Below, in pieces: positions 1 to 11,941 of a stretch of 60,345 nucleotides of DNA (positions are counted from its first letter, which is position 1; the number at the start of each line of letters is the position of its first letter). Location: the NCBI RefSeq assembly GCF_001672775.1, contig NZ_LZKJ01000115.1, forward strand, positions 1-60,345, given 5' to 3'. This DNA comes from Mycobacterium kyorinense (GTDB taxonomy: Bacteria; Actinomycetota; Actinomycetes; Mycobacteriales; Mycobacteriaceae). Position numbers and translations under genes: made by a program. The notes under the pieces are model-generated. The model was not told the origin of the DNA. It ran no database searches and was given only the letters and a program-made list of their open reading frames with translations.

Positions 1-4
1 GCAA

Positions 5-385
5 ATGAGCTGCTCCCGGCCGGATATCGGACCGCCGGTGCCGCTGCTGCGGATCTTCGACGTCGCCGGCGCGCTGGAGTTCTACTGTGATTACCTCGGT
101 TTTCGCCGCGACTGGGAACATCGCTTCGAGCCCGACCTGCCCGCCTATATCCAGGTGAGCAGGTCGGATGTGGTGCTGCACCTCACTGAGCACTACGGCG
201 ACGGCAGTCCCAACACCGTGCTGTGGATTCCGGTCGGTGACGTCGACGCGCTGCACGCCGAGCTGATCGGCCGGCGTCACGGTTACTCCAGGCCGGGGAT
301 CGAGAACGACGCCCCCGGCGGGCCGACGATGACCGTCGTTGATCCGTTCGGCAACCAGTTGAGGTTCTGCCAGCGCGCCGGCTAG
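5..385 (+). CDS. Glyoxalase/bleomycin-resistance (VOC) fold protein
   Basis: A 126-residue single-domain protein of the vicinal oxygen chelate superfamily. The pattern PLLRIFDVAGALEFYCDYLGF near the N-terminus (beta strand then the helix carrying an EFY motif) and the C-terminal DPFGNQLRF are typical of small glyoxalase/bleomycin-resistance proteins. Such proteins bind a metal or a small ligand in the cytoplasm; the substrate cannot be told from the sequence. The ATG lies only 5 bases from the window edge, so an upstream start cannot be excluded. It converges on the RNase D gene: both stop codons are read from the same CTAG tetramer at 382-385. Family assignment is firm, function is open. Confidence 0.85.
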   Translation: MSCSRPDIGPPVPLLRIFDVAGALEFYCDYLGFRRDWEHRFEPDLPAYIQVSRSDVVLHLTEHYGDGSPNTVLWIPVGDVDALHAELIGRRHGYSRPGIENDAPGGPTMTVVDPFGNQLRFCQRAG

Positions 386-1638
386 TCGCGTGTCGGCTGC
401 AATGCCGCCGCCAACTCCGGCACCACCAGCTGGCGTTGCCAATCGCGGGCACCCCCGGTACGCAGAAAATCGTCGATGGCCGTCGTCGCGTCGGCGGGGC
501 CGTCCCAGTCCCAGCACAGCCGTCGCACCAGGTCGGGGGAGATCAGGTTCTCCGTCGGCACCGCCACCCGCTCCGCGACTTTGCTCAGCGCGGCGCGAGC
601 CGCCTCCAGCCGCGCGGCGGCCTCAGGTCTGCGCCTAGACCAGCGCGCCGGTGCCGGCGGGCCGTTCGGTGGTTCGGTGTCCTCGACCGGCTCGCGATTC
701 TGCCGGGCGGCCTCCAGCGCCGCGAACCACATCGGCGCGCTGCGACGCTGCTTGCGCCCACCGAATATGGGCAGATCGACGAGGTCGTCGATGGTCTTCG
801 GGTCGGCGACAGCGGCCGCGATGATCGCCGAATCGGGCAGGATCCGCCCCGGCGCGATGTCGCGACGTTGGGCGATGCGGTCGCGCGCCGTCCATAATTC
901 CCGGACCGCGGCCAGCCCGCGTTGGTTGCGCACCTTGTGGATGCCCGACGTGCGTCGCCACCGGTCGCGCCGGGTGGGCTGGGCCGGCTCTGCGGCGGAC
1001 GTCCGCAGGTATTCGAATTCCTCGGCCGCCCAAGCACTTTTACCTTGCTCTGCCAGCACCCCGGCCATCGCCTGACGCAATTCGATGAGCAACTCGACGT
1101 CGAGGGCCGCATAGTTCAGCCAGGCCGCCGGTAGCGGACGTCTGGACCAGTCGGCCGCGCCGTGGCCCTTGACCAAGCCCAGCCCAAGCAGCCGCTGCAC
1201 CTCCGCCGCCAGATTGACCCGGTCGAATCCGGCCAGCCGGCCGGCCAGCTCGGTGTCGTACAAACTCGGTGGCCGCATGCCGACCTCAGCCAGGCAGGGC
1301 AGGTCCTGGTCGGCGGCGTGCAGGATCCACTCGTCGTCGGCGAGCACCTTGGCCACCGGCCGCAGCACCGTCAGCGGGTCACCGCCGTGGCTGACCGGGT
1401 CGATCAGCACAGTGCCGGCACCGGCGCGTCGGATCTGGATCAGGTAGGCCCGATTGGAGTAGCGGAATCCCGAGGCCCGTTCGGCGTCTACCGCGAACGG
1501 TCCGTGCCCGCCGGCCAGCAGCTTTGCGGCGGCCGTGATCTGGTCCGCGGTCGCCGAGAGGTCGGGCACGCCCTGGGCGGGCTGCAGCAACGGTGTGACG
1601 TCGGCTTCGTCTTCCGGTTGACCGGGCGCGTCGGACAT
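382..1638 (-). CDS. rnd: Ribonuclease D-like 3'-5' exonuclease with HRDC domain
   Basis: A 418-residue DEDDy exonuclease, orthologous by context to M. tuberculosis Rv2681. The metal-binding acidic residues are visible: D51 and E53 in VDAERASG, D110 in HAADQDL, and Y176/D180 in NYAALD. Residues about 220-300 fit an HRDC nucleic-acid-binding domain, and the C-terminal third is a further helical region. The family trims the 3' ends of structured RNAs. The ATG at 1638 is one base from the DUF3000 stop at 1640, so the two are co-transcribed and probably coupled. It is slightly longer than E. coli RNase D (375 aa). Confidence 0.9.
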   Translation of the reverse strand: MSDAPGQPEDEADVTPLLQPAQGVPDLSATADQITAAAKLLAGGHGPFAVDAERASGFRYSNRAYLIQIRRAGAGTVLIDPVSHGGDPLTVLRPVAKVLADDEWILHAADQDLPCLAEVGMRPPSLYDTELAGRLAGFDRVNLAAEVQRLLGLGLVKGHGAADWSRRPLPAAWLNYAALDVELLIELRQAMAGVLAEQGKSAWAAEEFEYLRTSAAEPAQPTRRDRWRRTSGIHKVRNQRGLAAVRELWTARDRIAQRRDIAPGRILPDSAIIAAAVADPKTIDDLVDLPIFGGRKQRRSAPMWFAALEAARQNREPVEDTEPPNGPPAPARWSRRRPEAAARLEAARAALSKVAERVAVPTENLISPDLVRRLCWDWDGPADATTAIDDFLRTGGARDWQRQLVVPELAAALQPTRD

Positions 1639-1639
1639 T

Positions 1640-2221
1640 TCAGGCGCGGGACCGCGACCCGAGGTCGGTCACCCCCACCGGCGGCAGCCCTGCAGCGTGC
1701 TCGAGCACTTCGCAAAACGCCTCGACGTGTGTGCCGATGTCGGGGGTGATCGCGGTCCACGAGGCTCGCAGTTCGAGCTGGTGGGCGCGGGGCGGTCCGG
1801 AGATGTCGCCGTAGCGCACCGACGTGGTGGCGGTGACGGTGCCGCCGAGGGCCGTGACCTCCTCAGCGCGTGCCTCCAGAGCGTCGACCAGCCAACTCCA
1901 CGCCACTTCCGGCAACAACGGGTCGATGGCCTCGCTGGAGTCCAGGTCGGCCTGGATGTAGGCGACCAGCCGCATGGTGCCGTCCCAGGCGTCGGCGCCG
2001 TCAGGGTCATACAGCAGTATCAACCGGCCGAAGGCGTCACCCTCGGAGCGCTCGGGGACGATCGCGACGTCGGGATGCTTGACCTCGGCGCCCAGCGCGT
2101 AGCTGTAGGGGGCAAGGCGCTGCGGCGGCCGGATGGGGCCCAGCTCGATCTCCGGCCGCACGGTGGCGGCGTTCATCGCCGTCACCGCCTCGCGGAATGG
2201 GACCGGTTCGGCTGAGGTCAC
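1640..2221 (-). CDS. DUF3000 family protein (Rv2680-like)
   Basis: A 193-residue protein of unknown function conserved in actinobacteria next to the RNase D gene; the pairing here matches Rv2680-Rv2681. The start is GTG at 2221, preceded on the minus strand by an AGAGG ribosome-binding site about 4 bases upstream. No signal peptide or membrane segment is visible. The sequence is acidic with a central DPDGADAWDG stretch. Tight linkage to rnd hints at a role in RNA metabolism, but nothing in the protein itself supports a specific activity. Confidence 0.8.
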   Translation of the reverse strand: MTSAEPVPFREAVTAMNAATVRPEIELGPIRPPQRLAPYSYALGAEVKHPDVAIVPERSEGDAFGRLILLYDPDGADAWDGTMRLVAYIQADLDSSEAIDPLLPEVAWSWLVDALEARAEEVTALGGTVTATTSVRYGDISGPPRAHQLELRASWTAITPDIGTHVEAFCEVLEHAAGLPPVGVTDLGSRSRA

Positions 2222-2292
2222 AACCTCTAGACGCTAGACCCATTTGGCGACGCGCGGAAACAGGCGCGCCGCCTAGTTCTCGCGCCAGCCGT

Positions 2293-2351
2293 TTGACTCT
2301 GCGCGCACCAAGCAAAAGTGCGAGTGGCCTACCTGCTCAGCGCAGAGTCAA
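2293..2351. terminator. Inverted repeat downstream of echA15, possible terminator
   Basis: Perfect 12-bp arms, TTGACTCTGCGC at 2293-2304 and GCGCAGAGTCAA at 2340-2351, separated by a 35-base loop. It lies just past the echA15 stop (2359, minus strand) and 70 bases upstream of the DUF3000 GTG. There is no U-tract, which is usual for mycobacterial terminators. An operator or mRNA leader structure for DUF3000-rnd is the alternative. Confidence 0.5.
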
Positions 2352-2358
2352 CGGAAGG

Positions 2359-3162
2359 CTAGAAGCGAGCCGGTCGCTTCTCGCGGTGTGCGGCCAGACC
2401 TTCGGCCACGTCTGGCCCGCTGAAACTGAGAAACTCCAGGCCAAGCGAGGTTTCGAAAGCCGGTGCGAACATCCGGTACCAGTGGTTGAGGCTGTGTTTG
2501 GTAAACCGGATCGCCGATTGCGCGCCCTGGGCCAGGTCGCCGGCGATGCGGGTGGCGGTGGCCAGCACCTGGTCGTCGTCGACGCAGGTCGAGACCAGCC
2601 CGATCCGCTCGGCTTCCTCGCCGCTCAGCGCCTCGCAGGTGAGCAGGTAGTACTTGGCCTTGGCCATGCCGACCAGCAACGGCCAGCAGATCGCGGCGTG
2701 ATCCCCGGCGGCCACCCCCAGCTTGGTGTGGCCGTCGATGATCTTGGCGTTGCGGCCCGCCACGGACACGTCGGCCAGCAGCGCCACCACCAGTCCGGCG
2801 CCGACGGCCGCGCCGTGAATCGCCGAGACCACCGGCTTGTCGAGGTTGACCATGTTGAGCACCAGGTCGCGGGCTTCGCGCATGATGCGCATCCGGTCGC
2901 TGAAGTCGCCCATGGTCTCCTGGATCAGGTCGAAGCTGCCGCCGGAGGAGAACGCCTTGCCTTCGCCGCGGACCAGGACCACTCGCACGTCGGGATCGCG
3001 ATTGATCGCCGGCCAGATCTCGGCGAGATCGCGATGCATCTGCGGGCCCACCGAGTTCAGCCCCGGAGCGTCGAGAATCACCTGCAACACGCCGTCGTCG
3101 CCGGGTTCGATTCGCAGACTTGGGAATTCGTCGTAGTTGACTGGAGGTTGCTGTACTGGCAT
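2359..3162 (-). CDS. echA15: Enoyl-CoA hydratase/isomerase family protein (EchA15-like)
   Basis: A 267-residue crotonase-fold protein matching the position of Rv2679 (echA15). The oxyanion-hole motifs are [12 protein letters not shown] and [12 protein letters not shown]. The family hydrates or isomerises acyl-CoA thioesters in the cytoplasm, usually in fatty-acid or sterol degradation; which substrate is used here is unknown. I chose the ATG at 3162 because the conserved region starts within 20 residues of it. An in-frame upstream extension to 3225 would overlap the GMC gene and looks unlike the family. The gene follows the GMC oxidoreductase stop by 10 bases and may be transcribed with it. 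Confidence 0.87.
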   Translation of the reverse strand: MPVQQPPVNYDEFPSLRIEPGDDGVLQVILDAPGLNSVGPQMHRDLAEIWPAINRDPDVRVVLVRGEGKAFSSGGSFDLIQETMGDFSDRMRIMREARDLVLNMVNLDKPVVSAIHGAAVGAGLVVALLADVSVAGRNAKIIDGHTKLGVAAGDHAAICWPLLVGMAKAKYYLLTCEALSGEEAERIGLVSTCVDDDQVLATATRIAGDLAQGAQSAIRFTKHSLNHWYRMFAPAFETSLGLEFLSFSGPDVAEGLAAHREKRPARF

Positions 3163-3172
3163 ACCGATGAGG

Positions 3173-4861
3173 TTACGCACGCACGGCTCGGGTCCCCACG
3201 TCGGCCTTGATGTCGCCGCGCACAATCCGTTCGGCCAATCGCGATGCCAGCGCCATGATGGTCAGCGCGGGGTTGGCGCTGCCCTGAGTGGGGCAGACCG
3301 AACCGTCGGCCAAAAACAGGTTCGGCACTGCCCAACTCCGCTGGTCGGAGTTGACGACGCTGGTCTCGGGGTCGCTGCCCATCCGTGCGCCGCCGATCAG
3401 ATGTGCGAAGCGCTGGATGGTCAGCACGTCCTGAGCACCGGCCGCGTGCAGGATGTTGGTGATGACGTTCGTGGAGTACTCCATGTTGTCCTTGTCGTTC
3501 TCCGACAGCGAGTAGTCGAAGTGGGCGACCGGAATGCCGTACTGATCGGTCTCCTCGGCGAGCGTGACCCGGTTGTCCGGGTGCGGAAGCAGCTCGTTGA
3601 GCACGCCGATGGTGGCCCAGTGGTTGTAGTCGCGCATGTATTCGCGCAGCGCAGCACCCCAATGCCCGTCGGCCAGCACGTGTTCGGCCCAGCCGATCGG
3701 CAGCGGTGACACGGTCTGAATGGAGAATCCACGCGCGAAGCCGCGATCCGGGTCGGTCTCGTAGAACTGCTCGGACGACACCTCCGGCGGCGGCGCCTTG
3801 TACATCCGCAACTCCTCGGGCCAGCGGCCTGCGGTCTGCGAGGCGCCCTGCACCATCACGTAGCGGCCGACCTGGTCGCTGTTGTTGCACAATCCGTTCG
3901 GAAACTTCTGACTGGTCGAGTTGAGTAGCAGCCGTGGGGTCTCGATCGAGTAACAGGCCACCGCAACCACTTTGGCACGCTGGAAGCGCTCCTTGCTTCC
4001 GTCCTCGTCGAAATAGGTTACACCGCTGGCATTTCCAGCCTCATCGAGTTCTACGCGGGAGGCCATGCAGTTAGCCCGGATCTCCACACCGTGGGCCAGC
4101 GCGTCAGGCAGGTGTGTGACGTACGGGCTGGCCTTGGCGTTGACTTTGCACCCCTGCAGGCAGTAGCCACGGTAGATGCAGTGCGGCCGGTTGCCGAATG
4201 TGCCGTTGACGATGCCGACCGGCCCGACCCGCATCTCGATGCCGAGATTGAGCGCCCCTTCCCAGAGCTTCATCGCCGCACCCGAAACTGGGTGCGGCGC
4301 AAACGGGTAGCGGTGCGGATAGCCCCACGGCCAGTCCTGGCCGGCGACCGGCAACTCCTGCTCCAGTCGCTCGTAGTGCGGTCGCAGGTCGGCGTAGCTG
4401 ATCGGCCAGTCGGCGCCGACACGGTCTCGGGTGAACGTCTCGAAGTCGCTGGGATGGAAGCGCGGCGTATAGCCGGCGTAGTGCACCATCGAGCCGCCCA
4501 CCCCGCGGCCGGAGTTGTTCTTGCCCAACTCGATCGGGTCCGAGCCGCCGATGATCCGCTTCTGCGTCCAATACAGCTGATGCGACCCGGCCTCATCGGA
4601 GACCCAGTCCTCGTCGGGATGCCAGAACGGCCCGGCCTCCAAAATCACGACCCGCCAGCCGGCGCGCGCCAGCCGCTGGGCGAGCACCGAACCGCCGGCG
4701 CCGGCCCCCACCACCACCAGGTCGACCTCTTCGTCGTCGTGGTAGCGGCGCATGGTGGCCTCGCCGGGCAGGTCACGCGAGTGCACGTCGAGCAGGAAAC
4801 GGGAGTCGTTGTCGACGGGTCCTACTGCGCCCTTGAGCAACCCGCGCCAAAAGTCACCCAT
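3173..4861 (-). CDS. GMC-family FAD oxidoreductase (catalytic subunit)
   Basis: A 562-residue glucose-methanol-choline oxidoreductase. The Rossmann FAD motif [13 protein letters not shown] sits near residue 50, a second FAD-contacting stretch is [14 protein letters not shown], and the C-terminal active-site signature has HLIGGARMG followed by GSANPALTI, giving the expected His/Asn pair. It contains a Cys cluster ([11 protein letters not shown]) seen in gluconate-dehydrogenase-type members. No Tat signal is visible. It overlaps the upstream subunit-3-like gene by 8 bases, which implies a two-subunit dehydrogenase. The electron donor is not predictable; sugar acids, alcohols or sterols are all possible. 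From memory, this cassette is absent between hemE and echA15 in M. tuberculosis. Confidence 0.87.
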   Translation of the reverse strand: MGDFWRGLLKGAVGPVDNDSRFLLDVHSRDLPGEATMRRYHDDEEVDLVVVGAGAGGSVLAQRLARAGWRVVILEAGPFWHPDEDWVSDEAGSHQLYWTQKRIIGGSDPIELGKNNSGRGVGGSMVHYAGYTPRFHPSDFETFTRDRVGADWPISYADLRPHYERLEQELPVAGQDWPWGYPHRYPFAPHPVSGAAMKLWEGALNLGIEMRVGPVGIVNGTFGNRPHCIYRGYCLQGCKVNAKASPYVTHLPDALAHGVEIRANCMASRVELDEAGNASGVTYFDEDGSKERFQRAKVVAVACYSIETPRLLLNSTSQKFPNGLCNNSDQVGRYVMVQGASQTAGRWPEELRMYKAPPPEVSSEQFYETDPDRGFARGFSIQTVSPLPIGWAEHVLADGHWGAALREYMRDYNHWATIGVLNELLPHPDNRVTLAEETDQYGIPVAHFDYSLSENDKDNMEYSTNVITNILHAAGAQDVLTIQRFAHLIGGARMGSDPETSVVNSDQRSWAVPNLFLADGSVCPTQGSANPALTIMALASRLAERIVRGDIKADVGTRAVRA

Positions 4862-5591
4862 CGATATCGTCCTCGTCGACGGTCTTGACCGGGTCCTCGT
4901 CGGTGGCGCCGGGCTTCTCGTACGGCTCGCGGCTGCCGACTCCGCCGAGCCGCATGAACCCGCGGGGATAGGCCGGCCCGCCGAACCCGATCTCGTTCCA
5001 CGCCCAGGGGTGGCTGTAGAAAGCCGACAGCGCCATCCGCATCACCACCGACCACGCGCGGGAGACGTTCAACTTCTCCCAACTACCGCCGTACAACTGG
5101 GCGTCGGCGAACCGCTGGACGACCGCTTCGCGCGTCGTCGCTTCGGCGTCGGCGAACGACTCCGCACCGGCGTCACGGGCCGCCTCGTCCAGGCCGGCCA
5201 GGACCAGCCGCCAGGTGTCCCGGTCGTCGGGCATGTCGTCGTATTGGTAGCCGTCCAGTTGGCCGTCGGCGAGCTTGGCGTCGACGAACTCGGCAACCGG
5301 TATCCGCGGCTCGCCGTCTTGGGCCAGTACGGTGTCGCAGAACATCCGCAGCGTTGGCTCCTCGGCAGGCTCGAAGAACCGCAGCGGTCCGGGTTCATCC
5401 AGCCGGGCCAGCACTACTTTGCGGGTGGCTTCGTCCCAGGTGTCGGCGGTGGACAGCACGTCGTAGTCGGGGTAGCGGCCGATCATCTGCGGTGTGGTGC
5501 CGCGGCGCTGGCGCGGCAGCCACGACGGGTGCAGCGGCTTGCCGTCGGGCCGCAGGTTGGGCAGATGCTTGCCGCTGGCTATATCAGACAC
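4854..5591 (-). CDS. Gluconate 2-dehydrogenase subunit 3-like protein
   Basis: A 245-residue protein resembling the small subunit that accompanies GMC-type membrane gluconate dehydrogenases. Support comes from the DTVLAQDGEPRIPVAEFVD-type region and the aromatic stretch SAFYSHPWAWNEIGFGGP, plus its 8-base overlap with the GMC gene. Family members often carry a Tat signal; none is evident here, so the complex may be cytoplasmic or rely on the adjacent membrane protein. The C-terminus is rich in D/E. The role is assigned from context and partial resemblance, so it is less certain than for its neighbour. Confidence 0.72.
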   Translation of the reverse strand: MSDIASGKHLPNLRPDGKPLHPSWLPRQRRGTTPQMIGRYPDYDVLSTADTWDEATRKVVLARLDEPGPLRFFEPAEEPTLRMFCDTVLAQDGEPRIPVAEFVDAKLADGQLDGYQYDDMPDDRDTWRLVLAGLDEAARDAGAESFADAEATTREAVVQRFADAQLYGGSWEKLNVSRAWSVVMRMALSAFYSHPWAWNEIGFGGPAYPRGFMRLGGVGSREPYEKPGATDEDPVKTVDEDDIDG

Positions 5592-5600
5592 AGCCGCGCA

Positions 5601-6080
5601 TCACTTCTCGCGCCGCATGATCGCCGCCAGCAGGCCCATTGCGCCGACGATGCTCATCAGCCCGGGCGCGGCGATCGGCGGGCCCATCGGCACGTTGTAG
5701 TTGTAAAGCCGCCAGCCACCGGGCCGGCGCGCTACGCCGCGGGCGTGGAAATACTGGCCCATCAGCCCGTTCGCCGCGTAAACCCCCGCGGTGACGGGCA
5801 GCCATCGCTTGGCCCAGTGCTTCGAGAACACCCCGGCCACTCCGGCGACCACCACCGGCGGGGTGACCACGATCGGGCTCCACATCCATTTGTTGCCGAA
5901 GCTGGCCCGGTAGTGCTCGAAGTACACCTCGGCCGTCGTCACCACCGCTGCGAACGCCGTCAGACCCGACAACGTCCGTTCGAAACGGCCGTGTGCGATA
6001 TTGCGCAACACCCGGTCGATCAGGTATTCCGCCTCGCCGACCAGGTTTGTGTCCTTGGCCGGCTTGTCCATCAGGAACAT
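5601..6080 (-). CDS. Small membrane protein of the GMC oxidoreductase cassette
   Basis: A 159-residue protein with hydrophobic segments around [37 protein letters not shown] and [18 protein letters not shown], probably three to four membrane spans. I chose the ATG at 6080 (reading [10 protein letters not shown]) because an AAAGGAGA ribosome-binding site lies 8 bases upstream; the open frame extends to 6218 but the extension is Arg/Pro-rich and not protein-like. It ends 9 bases before the subunit-3-like gene and is likely the first gene of the operon. It could anchor the dehydrogenase. I do not recognise a named family. Confidence 0.75.
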   Translation of the reverse strand: MFLMDKPAKDTNLVGEAEYLIDRVLRNIAHGRFERTLSGLTAFAAVVTTAEVYFEHYRASFGNKWMWSPIVVTPPVVVAGVAGVFSKHWAKRWLPVTAGVYAANGLMGQYFHARGVARRPGGWRLYNYNVPMGPPIAAPGLMSIVGAMGLLAAIMRREK

Positions 6081-6226
6081 CAACCGTCTCCTTTCACGCC
6101 GTCGGGGCGGCGGGGGATGGGCACGCCGAGAGGAGCGGGCCGCCGCCGCACCGACCGCATTCCCCAAAACGGCCGTGCGCACACTTCGGGTCATCTGCAT
6201 TGGCTGGCGTGGCAGCATTGAGCGCG

Positions 6227-7272
6227 ATGACTACTCGTCGCGACCTTCCCGACTCGCCGTATCTGGCTGCGGCCAGCGGCCGCAACCCCGCCCGAGTGCC
6301 GGTGTGGTTCATGCGCCAGGCCGGCCGCTCGCTGCCCGAATACCGGGCCCTGCGGGCACAACACAGCATGCTGGCGGCCTGCTTCGACGCCGAGCTGATC
6401 ACCGAGATCACCATGCAACCGGTGCGCCGCCACGGCGTCGACGCGGCGATTCTGTTCTCCGACATCGTGGTGCCGCTCCGCGGTGCGGGCGTCGAGCTCG
6501 ATATCGTCCCCGACGTCGGGCCGGTCATCGCCGCGCCGGTGCGCAGTGCCGACGACGTCAGCGCATTGAAACCCCTTGAGCCGCAAAAGGTTCAACCGGT
6601 ATCGGATGCGGTCGGGATGCTGGTGGAGGCTCTCGGCGACGTCCCGCTGATCGGTTTCGCCGGTGCGCCGTTCACGCTGGCGTCTTATCTGGTGGAGGGC
6701 GGTCCGAGCCGTCACCACGCCCGGACGAAGGCGATGATGCTGGCCGACCCGGACAGCTGGCATGCGCTGATGGAAAAGCTGACCGACTTGACCGTCGCCT
6801 TCCTGCGGGTACAACTCGACGCCGGGGTGGATGCCATCCAGGTGTTCGACTCGTGGGCCGGTGCGTTGTCGCTGTCGGACTACCGCCGGTATGTGCAGTC
6901 CCACAGTGCGCGGATCTTCGCCGCGCTGACCGAATACGGCGTCCCGATGACGCACTTCGGCGTGGGCACCGCCGAATTGCTGGGGGCGATGTCGGGGGCC
7001 GGCGCCTCGGTGGTGGGCGTCGACTGGCGGACGTCGCTGCTCGACGCCGCCTGGCGGGTCGAGGCTGGCACGGCTTTGCAGGGCAACCTCGATCCCGCCG
7101 TGCTAATGGCCGGCTGGCCGGCGGTGGAGCGGGCGGCCCGGGCTGTGGCCGACGACGGGCGGCGGGCCGTCGAGGCCGGCGCGGCGGGGCATATCTTCAA
7201 CCTCGGCCATGGGGTGCTGCCCGACACCGATCCCGACGTGCTGACCGAGCTGGTGTCGCTGGTGCACTCGTT

Positions 7273-7276
<4 letters not shown>
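6227..7276 (+). CDS. hemE: Uroporphyrinogen decarboxylase
   Basis: A 349-residue enzyme that removes the four acetate carboxylates of uroporphyrinogen III to give coproporphyrinogen III in the cytoplasm. Signatures are [17 protein letters not shown] at the N-terminus, [10 protein letters not shown], and [17 protein letters not shown]. The ATG at 6227 gives an N-terminus ([14 protein letters not shown]) almost identical to that I recall for M. tuberculosis HemE; the frame is open back to 5993 but that stretch overlaps the divergent gene. Compared with my memory of the M. tuberculosis protein, a short segment after LLGAMS is missing. It heads the coproporphyrin-pathway operon; its stop overlaps the next start. 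Confidence 0.96.
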
Positions 7277-10119
<2,843 letters not shown>

Positions 10120-10120
10120 C

Positions 10121-10182
10121 GCCGAGCGTGGGATTGATGCACGCTTCTCGCGAAAAGGCGTGACATCAAGCCCACGCTCGGC
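10121..10182. terminator. Long hairpin between convergent genes, bidirectional terminator
   Basis: The 12-bp arms GCCGAGCGTGGG (10121-10132) and CCCACGCTCGGC (10171-10182) are perfect. With one mismatch and a one-base bulge the pairing extends inward through TTGATG/CATCAA and CACGC/GCGTG, giving roughly 24 pairs. It sits exactly between the stops of the methyltransferase (10119, plus) and msrB (10186, minus), so it can serve both transcripts. No U-tract follows. Confidence 0.8.
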
Positions 10183-10185
10183 TCG

Positions 10186-10599
10186 TTAGGAGTCGGCGGG
10201 CACCAGCTTCAGGCAGATCGAGTTGATGCAATAGCGCTGATCGGTCGGCGTCTGATAGCCCTCGCCTTCGAAGACGTGGCCCAGGTGGCTGTGGCAGTTG
10301 GCGCACAGCACTTCGACGCGACGCATGCCCAGCGAGTCGTCGGGCCGCAGGATCACCGCATCCGAGTCCGACGGGTCGAAGAATGATGGCCAGCCGCAAT
10401 GGGATTCGAATTTCTCGCTGCTGCGGAACAATTCGGCCCCGCAAGCCCGGCACTGGTAGACACCTTCGGTTTTGGTGTCGGTGTACTCACCGCTGAACGG
10501 CCGCTCGGTGCCGGCGCGGCGCAGCACCGCGAACTCCTCCGGCGTGAGCTTCTGCCGCCATTCGTCGTCGCTCAACTGCACTTTCGGGGCGGAGGTCAT
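10186..10599 (-). CDS. msrB: Peptide methionine-(R)-S-oxide reductase
   Basis: A 137-residue MsrB. Zinc-binding cysteines are C50/C53 (CRAC) and C99/C102 (CANC); the catalytic cysteine is C124 in RYCINS. The conserved SHCGWPSFF and GHVFEG motifs are present. It repairs R-methionine sulfoxide in proteins using thioredoxin-type reductants in the cytoplasm. Length and motifs are full for the family. It lies 15 bases downstream of aftC on the same strand and may share its transcript. Confidence 0.96.
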   Translation of the reverse strand: MTSAPKVQLSDDEWRQKLTPEEFAVLRRAGTERPFSGEYTDTKTEGVYQCRACGAELFRSSEKFESHCGWPSFFDPSDSDAVILRPDDSLGMRRVEVLCANCHSHLGHVFEGEGYQTPTDQRYCINSICLKLVPADS

Positions 10600-10614
10600 G
10601 CTTCCACGCTAGCT

Positions 10615-11919
10615 CTAATCGCGGTGACCCGCTGCGCCCGGCTCCGCCGCGCTTGCGATCACCGCGCTGCGCGGTCGCTCGCTCGTCAGCCACGCCGGAT
10701 CGATCCCGTCGTCCAGCCGGTTTTCCGCCTTGGCGTCCAGATAGCGGAAGTACAGCACGGTGAACACCACAATCATCAGCAGCGACCAGCCGTAGGTGAT
10801 CTTCAGGTACTCCAGCGGACGTCCGATGTCCATCCAGTTGAACAGCAGCCAGCGGTCCATCGTCAAAAAGCCGTAGATGCCCAGCCAGGCCGGCCAGTTG
10901 CGGATCACCGAGTTGGGCAGCACCACCGTCATCAAGAACGGGAACAGCATCATCGAGTAGTAGCCCTGCGCCAGCGACAGCACCAGCCAGGACCACAGCA
11001 ACACCACACCGGAGGAGGTGAGCAACCAAAACCGTGGATCGCGGGTCCGGTAGTAGCGGTACAGCAGCCACAAACTGCCAACCGCGATCAGCGTGAACAG
11101 GATTCGCAGAAACATGATGAGCCAGGTGGGCAGACCGAAGTACACGCCGTTGCCCAGAATCGAGCTGTTGAAGTAGTCGCGGGTGCCCATGATGTAGGGC
11201 AGCGTGCGGGTGAAGAAGTCCATCGGGTCGCTGAGCAGTGGCAGCGCGGCCAGGTTGAACACCGCCGGTACCACGATGGCGGCCACCACCGCGCGCCACT
11301 GGCGGTTGAGCAGCGGCAGCAGCAGCAGCGGTCCCAGTACCGGTTTGACCACCAGCGCCAATCCGATCGCCAGACCGGCCGCCCACTGGCGGCCGGTTAG
11401 CAGCCACCGGAAGAACAGCACCTCCAGCAGCAGGATGCAGCCGTTGATGTTGGTGAACACCAGCGTGTTGGTCACCGATTCGGTGCAGAACATCGCCAGC
11501 AGCAGCGCCGGAGCGGCCACTGAGGTGATGGTGAAGTTGAACATCCGCAGCAGCAGGTAGGCCGCGATCACGATCGCAATGGTGTTGCACGCAATGAACA
11601 GGTAGCGCGACTCCGCGAACGACAGGTAGCCGAACGGTGCCATGAGCAGGGTGCCGCCGGGCGGGTAGAGGTAATGGGGGTCGACGTAGTCGAAATGCTC
11701 GTTGTAGATGTCCAAGCCGTGCCGGAAGTTGGACACCGCCCGGTAGACCGGTTTGAAATCGTCGGTGATATTGCCGTTGGTGGTCACTACCACGCTGCGA
11801 TGGATGATGGCCAGAATGGCCACCGGCCACAACACCGACCGCAGCACCGTCGCGACGCTGGGGGCCCCGGTGCGGGGACGAAACAAGGACTCAACCGTCG
11901 TCACCAGCGCACCGTACAC
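10615..11919 (-). CDS. aftC: Alpha-(1->3)-arabinofuranosyltransferase
   Basis: A 434-residue GT-C fold membrane glycosyltransferase (GT87/DUF2029 type), matching Rv2673 in context and closely in remembered sequence. The N-terminal NITDDFKPVYRAV carries the conserved acidic pair expected to be catalytic, followed by DPHYLYPPGGTLL. About ten hydrophobic segments are visible. AftC adds alpha-1,3 branches to the arabinan of arabinogalactan and lipoarabinomannan on the outer face of the membrane using decaprenyl-phospho-arabinose. The start is GTG (11919), reading MYGALVTTVES as in the ortholog. The basic/Ala-rich C-terminal tail is cytoplasmic. Confidence 0.95.
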   Translation of the reverse strand: MYGALVTTVESLFRPRTGAPSVATVLRSVLWPVAILAIIHRSVVVTTNGNITDDFKPVYRAVSNFRHGLDIYNEHFDYVDPHYLYPPGGTLLMAPFGYLSFAESRYLFIACNTIAIVIAAYLLLRMFNFTITSVAAPALLLAMFCTESVTNTLVFTNINGCILLLEVLFFRWLLTGRQWAAGLAIGLALVVKPVLGPLLLLPLLNRQWRAVVAAIVVPAVFNLAALPLLSDPMDFFTRTLPYIMGTRDYFNSSILGNGVYFGLPTWLIMFLRILFTLIAVGSLWLLYRYYRTRDPRFWLLTSSGVVLLWSWLVLSLAQGYYSMMLFPFLMTVVLPNSVIRNWPAWLGIYGFLTMDRWLLFNWMDIGRPLEYLKITYGWSLLMIVVFTVLYFRYLDAKAENRLDDGIDPAWLTSERPRSAVIASAAEPGAAGHRD

Positions 11920-11941
11920 CGGTGTCCTGCCGGCCCAAGTA

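Noticed and set aside
5993..6226. N-terminal extension of hemE
   Set aside because: It overlaps the divergent membrane-protein gene, reads as Pro/His/Arg-rich non-protein sequence, and the family N-terminus aligns with the ATG at 6227.
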